This document shows, in pieces, positions 60,097-64,000 of a stretch of DNA of 64,000 nucleotides. Each line of letters opens with the position of its first letter. Positions within the stretch are counted from its first letter, which is position 1. This stretch comes from Ecdyonurus torrentis (taxonomy: Eukaryota; Arthropoda; Insecta; Ephemeroptera; Heptageniidae): NCBI GenBank assembly GCA_949318235.1, contig OX439137.1, positions 4,390,322-4,454,321 on the forward strand, written 5' to 3'. The notes beneath the pieces are model-generated. The model was not told the origin of the DNA and ran no database searches. It worked only from the letters and a program-made list of their open reading frames with translations. The position numbers were made by a program, and so were the translations under genes.

Positions 60097-60361
60097 GTTA
60101 GCATCAAAACCCGAAATTGACCCAAACTAGGTATTTTTGCTCATTTCGGCTTTTGGTTCGCCGCTTTTTGCCAAAACCGAAATGCAAGTTTATTTCGGCT
60201 TTTGGTCACGAAAATTTGATCCATACTAGTTTTGAGCATTTCGCAAAAAGCAAAACCCGGTGTAAACATTTATATCTAGTTTTGGTCTTTGAATTTTGAC
60301 CAGAACTAGTTGTGGTCAAAATAGAAAAATCAAAACCCGAAAAATGAACATTTCTCAACTC
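60097..60361 (+). repeat. Element U, outer left inverted arm
   Basis: Repeated motifs inside the arm include ATTTCGGCTTTTGGT (twice), CCAAAACCGAAATG, TACTAGTTTTG and AACTAGTT. The arm therefore has its own internal order of TTTCGG and ACTAGT modules. The 60-residue frame at 60117 is arm sequence. Confidence 0.93.
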
Positions 60362-60747
60362 AGAATTTTATGCAATGATAAAAGACTATAATTATATTAT
60401 AAATGCATGATGTTTTGGTATTATAATTTAGGCGTTTAAACAATATTATTTTATTATTTTACTTGAAATGCAAAATATATGGTCTGAAAAATTAATTTGA
60501 TTAGAATGCGCTGATCAAAATATCTAAATCTTATGGCTATAGATACGGAATATAAATTGAGACAATACAAAAAATAAACTTACTGTTTGACCTAGCAATG
60601 GACCACTTGCAATGAGCGAACTTTTTAAAATAATTTGAAATTTTCTTATTACATTTCTTACAAAAAATAAAAAATCATTTTCCCTTGTTGCAACAATTAC
60701 AAACATTTTATTGCAAGTGGTCCATTCAGTAATAGAGTAGTAATAGA

Positions 60748-60949
60748 GTATCGAGGGCTACGCGGCCTTTCGGAACATCTACATCCTTCGCGCGCAAGAT
60801 ATAGAAATATATGTGTATTCTCCGCGCACCGGACTAAAGAAACATCTGCGCTCTCCGCGGGCTTTAACATTGAAACATTTGCAGTCTTCGTGGCTGCACT
60901 AAATAAAATATCTACAAACTTCGCGTATAGCAATAATAAAATATCTACA
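60748..60949 (+). repeat. Element U, inner left arm: ~33-bp minisatellite
   Basis: Units begin near 60774, 60803, 60839, 60872, 60905 and 60938. Typical forms are GAAACATCTGCGCTCTCCGC, GAAACATTTGCAGTCTTCG and AAATATCTACAAACTTCGC, each followed by 12-15 variable bases. Much more GC-rich than the surroundings. The overlapping 78-residue frame on the other strand is repeat sequence. Confidence 0.88.
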
Positions 60950-61151
60950 AAATGAACTTTTGGTTCTTCTACTATTTTTTTTTTTTCTTTTTACCTACTT
61001 TTACAAGTGTAAATGTTGTATGATATTTAATGATATCATATAAATAAATAAAAATTCTATAAATTAATGTATTTTAAAAGTTTTTTATAGAAATAGTTAT
61101 TTTATTACCAAAATTTTGAAATATAAATAATTATCGAAGAACATTTTTTTT

Positions 61152-61182
<31 letters not shown>

Positions 61183-61871
61183 CTTACGTCTTAAAAATAA
61201 TTCCTCGGCTTATTACAATATAAAAAAACTCTGAATTATTTATTTACGTGATGTAGCACTGCACTTTATTTTTTACTCTGCTTTTTTTAATCAATCACAA
61301 CTATACTATAAATACACGACCACTCATTTCACTGTCTAAACTGAAACTGAAGTTTAATTGTCACGCAGTTTAATGATTGTATTCGTATAAATTTGAACTT
61401 TGAAACACGGCAACAGAAAAATATTTTACTATATTGTATTCAAGTATAAAGTTCAAATAAAATAGATTACCTTGATTATTATAGACGTTGGCATGAAAAA
61501 GTTTCAGTTTATTATAAACCAGTGGCGAGACAAGTTATCTTGTGATAATATGATATAAATTTAAAGAAAGTAAAAAAAAAAAAAAAAAGATTATAATTAA
61601 TAGAGATTTAAAAAATTATTTTATAATACCATAGTTCATGAGACTTAATATACAACCATTCAATTACTTGTATTATTTAACCAGTTGTTAAATATTTTGA
61701 TTACTACACTAGAACAAGTAAGCTTAAATAAAATAAAAACTCTTGAATTTATTCATAATATAGTTTTAAATATTATTTTTATCTATATTGATAGATTAAA
61801 AATAAAACTAAGTAATAAATTGTATGTACACATCGTATTTTTACGTTAAACCTATTTAGGTACGCAAATAA

Positions 61872-62070
61872 TGTAGATATTTTATTATTGCTATGCGCGA
61901 AGTTTGTAGATATTTTATTTAGTGCAGCCGCGAAGACTGCAAATGTTTCAATGTTAAAGCCCGCGGAGAGCGCAGATGTTTCTTTAGTCCGGAGCGCGGA
62001 GAATACACATATTTCTATATCTTGCGCGCGAAGGATGTAGATGTTCCGAAAGGCCGCGCAGCCCTCGGTA
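61872..62070 (-). repeat. Element U, inner right arm
   Basis: Mirror of 60748-60949 with few differences, including CTATGCGCGAAGTTTGTAGA, GCCGCGAAGACTGCAAATG and TTCCGAAAGGCCGCGCAGCC. Confidence 0.9.
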
Positions 62071-62513
62071 TATTATTATTATTTTAATTGGCTACTTACG
62101 ATGAAATGTAAATTAAGAGCTATATATAAAACCACTAACCATGATCACTTATAATTTGAGCACCAATAATATACGTGTGTTATGAACTTTTTAAATTCTA
62201 ACACTTTCTTATCCTGTTTCTAACAAATATTATGAAACTATAAACCATGTTTTCAGCACAGAGACAAACAGTCAACTGAATATACGCACAAGAAATATTT
62301 TAAAATAAACTGTTATCACTGGATAAAGTACGGTGGAAGGTGGACTTGAACTTTGAACCAATATAAGGGAAATTAGTCATAAGTCATATCATAATATATC
62401 ACTCTTATTGTACATTAAAATAAATATTTTTACTTTTTTATTTAACGTGTCGTGTTATCTCTCTTTCTTTCTCTCTCTCTCTCACACACACACTTATTCT
62501 CATATAAAATAAT

Positions 62514-62780
62514 TGAGTTGAGAAATGTTCATTTTTCGGGTTTTGATTTTTCTATTTTGACCACAACTAGTTCTGTTCAAAATTCAAAGACCAAAACTAG
62601 ATATAAATGTTTACACCGGGTTTTGCTTTTTGCGAAATGCTCAAAACTAGTATGGATCAAATTTTCGTGACCAAAAGCCGAAATAAACTTGCATTTCGGG
62701 TTTTGGCAAAAAGCGGCGAACCAAAAGCCGAAATGAGCAAAAATACCTAGTTTGGGTCAATTTCGGGTTTTGATGCTAAC
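62514..62780 (-). repeat. Element U, outer right inverted arm
   Basis: Mirror of 60097-60361, ending TTTCGGGTTTTGATGCTAAC followed by a (TA)n run. A short CT/CA microsatellite at 62457-62494 lies just inside this arm and has no partner inside the left arm. Confidence 0.93.
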
Positions 62781-63255
62781 ATATATATATATATATATAT
62801 ATATTACATGGAAATGGTTTTATATCTATCATGTTTATATAGTTTCATATCATGAAAGATCGGAGTTTTTTTTTTGTGAAAATTACGAGTACGCCTGCAA
62901 TTTTCATAGTTAGGCTTATTGCTTCACAATATACTGTGTGTTTGTAAAAAGTTGATACTTCACTACTAGAAGTTTAAAAGTAATATTTATGTAAACTGAC
63001 AGTAGGTTGTGATGCAGGTAAAATAACTTACTATTTTGCAGGCGCAGCAGCCATTTCACAAAAAAAAAACAAAAAAACAAAAAAAAAAAAACTCTATGAC
63101 TCATTATTATTAACTATATAGCATTATATTGTAATATTACTATTATTATTATAGAAAGCTGCTATATTTATATATATTTAAAACTGATTTGGAACTTATT
63201 GTCATTATGATTATAGAAAAGTCTCACATAAACAATGTTCTCAATGTTATACTCA
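62781..63255. other. AT-rich background, no gene
   Basis: Flanking (TA)n, A-runs at about 63061-63090, no shared repeat or gene. Confidence 0.6.
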
Positions 63256-63592
63256 TTGCTGATCAAGTATGTGCACGTTGTCATGGAAGGTTGACGTCCC
63301 TAAAGTGAGAACGTGCTCTTCACCCGGTACCAGGATGTCATGTCCTGGTCTCTCCAGTGCTACTGTCACTTGGTATACAAACTGGCGCACTTGCTAACAA
63401 GCAAGGTTCCAGCCTGGCATTAGTAAGGTCGACACGCTAATGCCTTGCTGGGTACAAAGGCAGTGTTGTACGAAGTGCATGGTCTCACTGGACGGCAGAC
63501 ACTGAGGAGCAAAGGTTAAAGGTCGGACGATGATGCCTGCTATCAGGTGCAGTTGGGCTGAGACGTGAGTTTCACAGTGTTTGTCAGCTAAA
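63256..63592 (+). other. GC-rich structured island, possible ncRNA or retroposon
   Basis: About 335 bp close to half G+C in DNA that is otherwise about three quarters A+T. Three hairpins lie in tandem. ACCAGGA/TCCTGGT has a 7-base loop (63329-63349). CTTGCT/AGCAAG has an AACA loop (63390-63405). CCAGC plus GGCATTAG pair with CTAATGCC plus GCTGG around a 13-base loop (63409-63451). A T-rich stretch begins at about 63594 and continues as TTATTTA repeats. The strand is assumed from the T-rich end. GGTTCCAGCC loosely resembles a pol III B box but no matching A box is convincing. No open frame spans it. Function unknown. Confidence 0.5.
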
Positions 63593-64000
63593 TATTTTTT
63601 TTGTTTTCTTTCTATTTATTTAGTTATAGTTATTTTTATTTATTTATTTTTATACACATTTATTCATTATTTATTTTTATCCCAAGGTTATAAATAAAAA
63701 TAATTAACACAGAATTAAAGTAGCAGGAACATTTTACGAACAAATTTAAATTTTACCAAAAACAAAACAACAATGCGTGTTTCATATTTCATAATTAAAC
63801 AACTAAAATATTTCTAATTATCTAAGGGTATACAAGCTTTAATTATATTTAATTGCATTTTGTAAGATTATATTTACTGTTTGCGTGTGCGCAACTAAAA
63901 TTTTAGTCGAGGAAAAAAAAAAAACTTTATCCTTTCTTTTTTATAACAAAATTGTCTGAGAAATCTCCGTTTTGACAAGTGTTTAGAGGTCTTATACGCC
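63593..64000. other. AT-rich background, no gene
   Basis: TTTA-type low-complexity sequence to about 63680, then AT-rich sequence to the window end. Confidence 0.65.

Larger units (their letters stand above)
60097..62780. mobile_element. Foldback element U, 2.7 kb
   Basis: A nested palindromic element inserted in a TA microsatellite, with (AT)n directly outside both ends. Outer arms at 60097-60361 and 62514-62780 are nearly perfect inverted repeats starting GTTAGCATCAAAACCCGAAA. Inner arms at 60748-60949 and 61872-62070 are a second inverted pair built from an approximately 33-bp tandem repeat. Sequence between the arms is AT-rich and non-coding. Long composite arms made partly of short tandem repeats are known from Drosophila foldback (FB) and Galileo elements; membership of those families is not shown. 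Confidence 0.9.

Noticed and set aside
60097..62780. CRISPR-like array in the 33-bp repeats of element U
   Set aside because: Units are contiguous and imperfect, there are no unique spacers, and the context is a eukaryotic foldback element.
63256..63592. tRNA or snRNA gene
   Set aside because: The stems do not fit a cloverleaf, and no A box or Sm site is convincing; left as a structured island of unknown nature.

Overview
No protein-coding gene, rRNA or tRNA can be supported in this window. The sequence is very AT-rich (I judge about three quarters A+T by eye), CpG-poor, and crowded with dinucleotide microsatellites, homopolymer runs and short interspersed inverted-repeat elements. Every open reading frame is short. 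The repetitive-looking ones (Ser-Leu, Arg-Glu, Ile-Tyr or Ser-Phe-Ile-His strings) are microsatellites read in frame, and several others are mobile-element sequence. This is intergenic or intronic DNA of a eukaryote, most likely an invertebrate animal. I cannot name the taxon.

The main content is small non-autonomous DNA transposons (MITEs and foldback elements), recognised because the window holds two or more copies or because the two halves of one copy are inverted repeats. Family A (about 310-340 bp, GACGCCAT near both ends) has about ten full or partial copies. Family B (about 190-215 bp, TTACGTAATTTATGC at the left end and AGCATAATTATTACGT at the right) has about fourteen. Families C, D, E, F, G, H, J and K have two to three each. 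I, Q, R, S, W and a hAT-type element with a perfect 8-bp target duplication are single copies. Nesting is frequent: F inside A, B inside A, B inside B, J inside B, hAT inside P. Two larger structures are an inverted pair P (about 11.77-15.85 kb) and a 2.7-kb foldback element U (60.10-62.78 kb), whose inner arms are an approximately 33-bp minisatellite.

Two retroposon 3' ends (L and V) are each present twice, and V ends in an A-rich tail. Four GC-rich islands (9.86, 33.55, 52.4 and 63.26 kb) stand out from the background. The last holds three good hairpins in about 125 bp and is the best candidate for a structured RNA or an unrecognised retroposon.

The most striking whole-window signal is the palindrome TGACGTCA, a perfect cAMP-response-element/bZIP site. 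I count 22 occurrences where base composition predicts well under one. Sixteen lie in at least five apparently unrelated mobile families and six lie outside any family I recognise.

Layout: 0-5 kb, microsatellites and B, C, A, D, E copies; 5-11 kb, I, A with nested F, Q, D, J fragment and GC island; 11-16 kb, K, P and hAT; 16-24 kb, two A copies, L, a B composite, the (TGAA)n array and C; 24-32 kb, G/V, S, B copies, E and large AT/CT arrays; 32-37 kb, an A/B nest, GC island, H, K, G-like and B; 37-43 kb, microsatellites and B/J nests; 43-50 kb, the (GTTA)n array, paired H and W; 50-58 kb, V, the F-bearing island, L, A and G; 58-64 kb, microsatellites, U and the structured island. Nothing here indicates genes working together.
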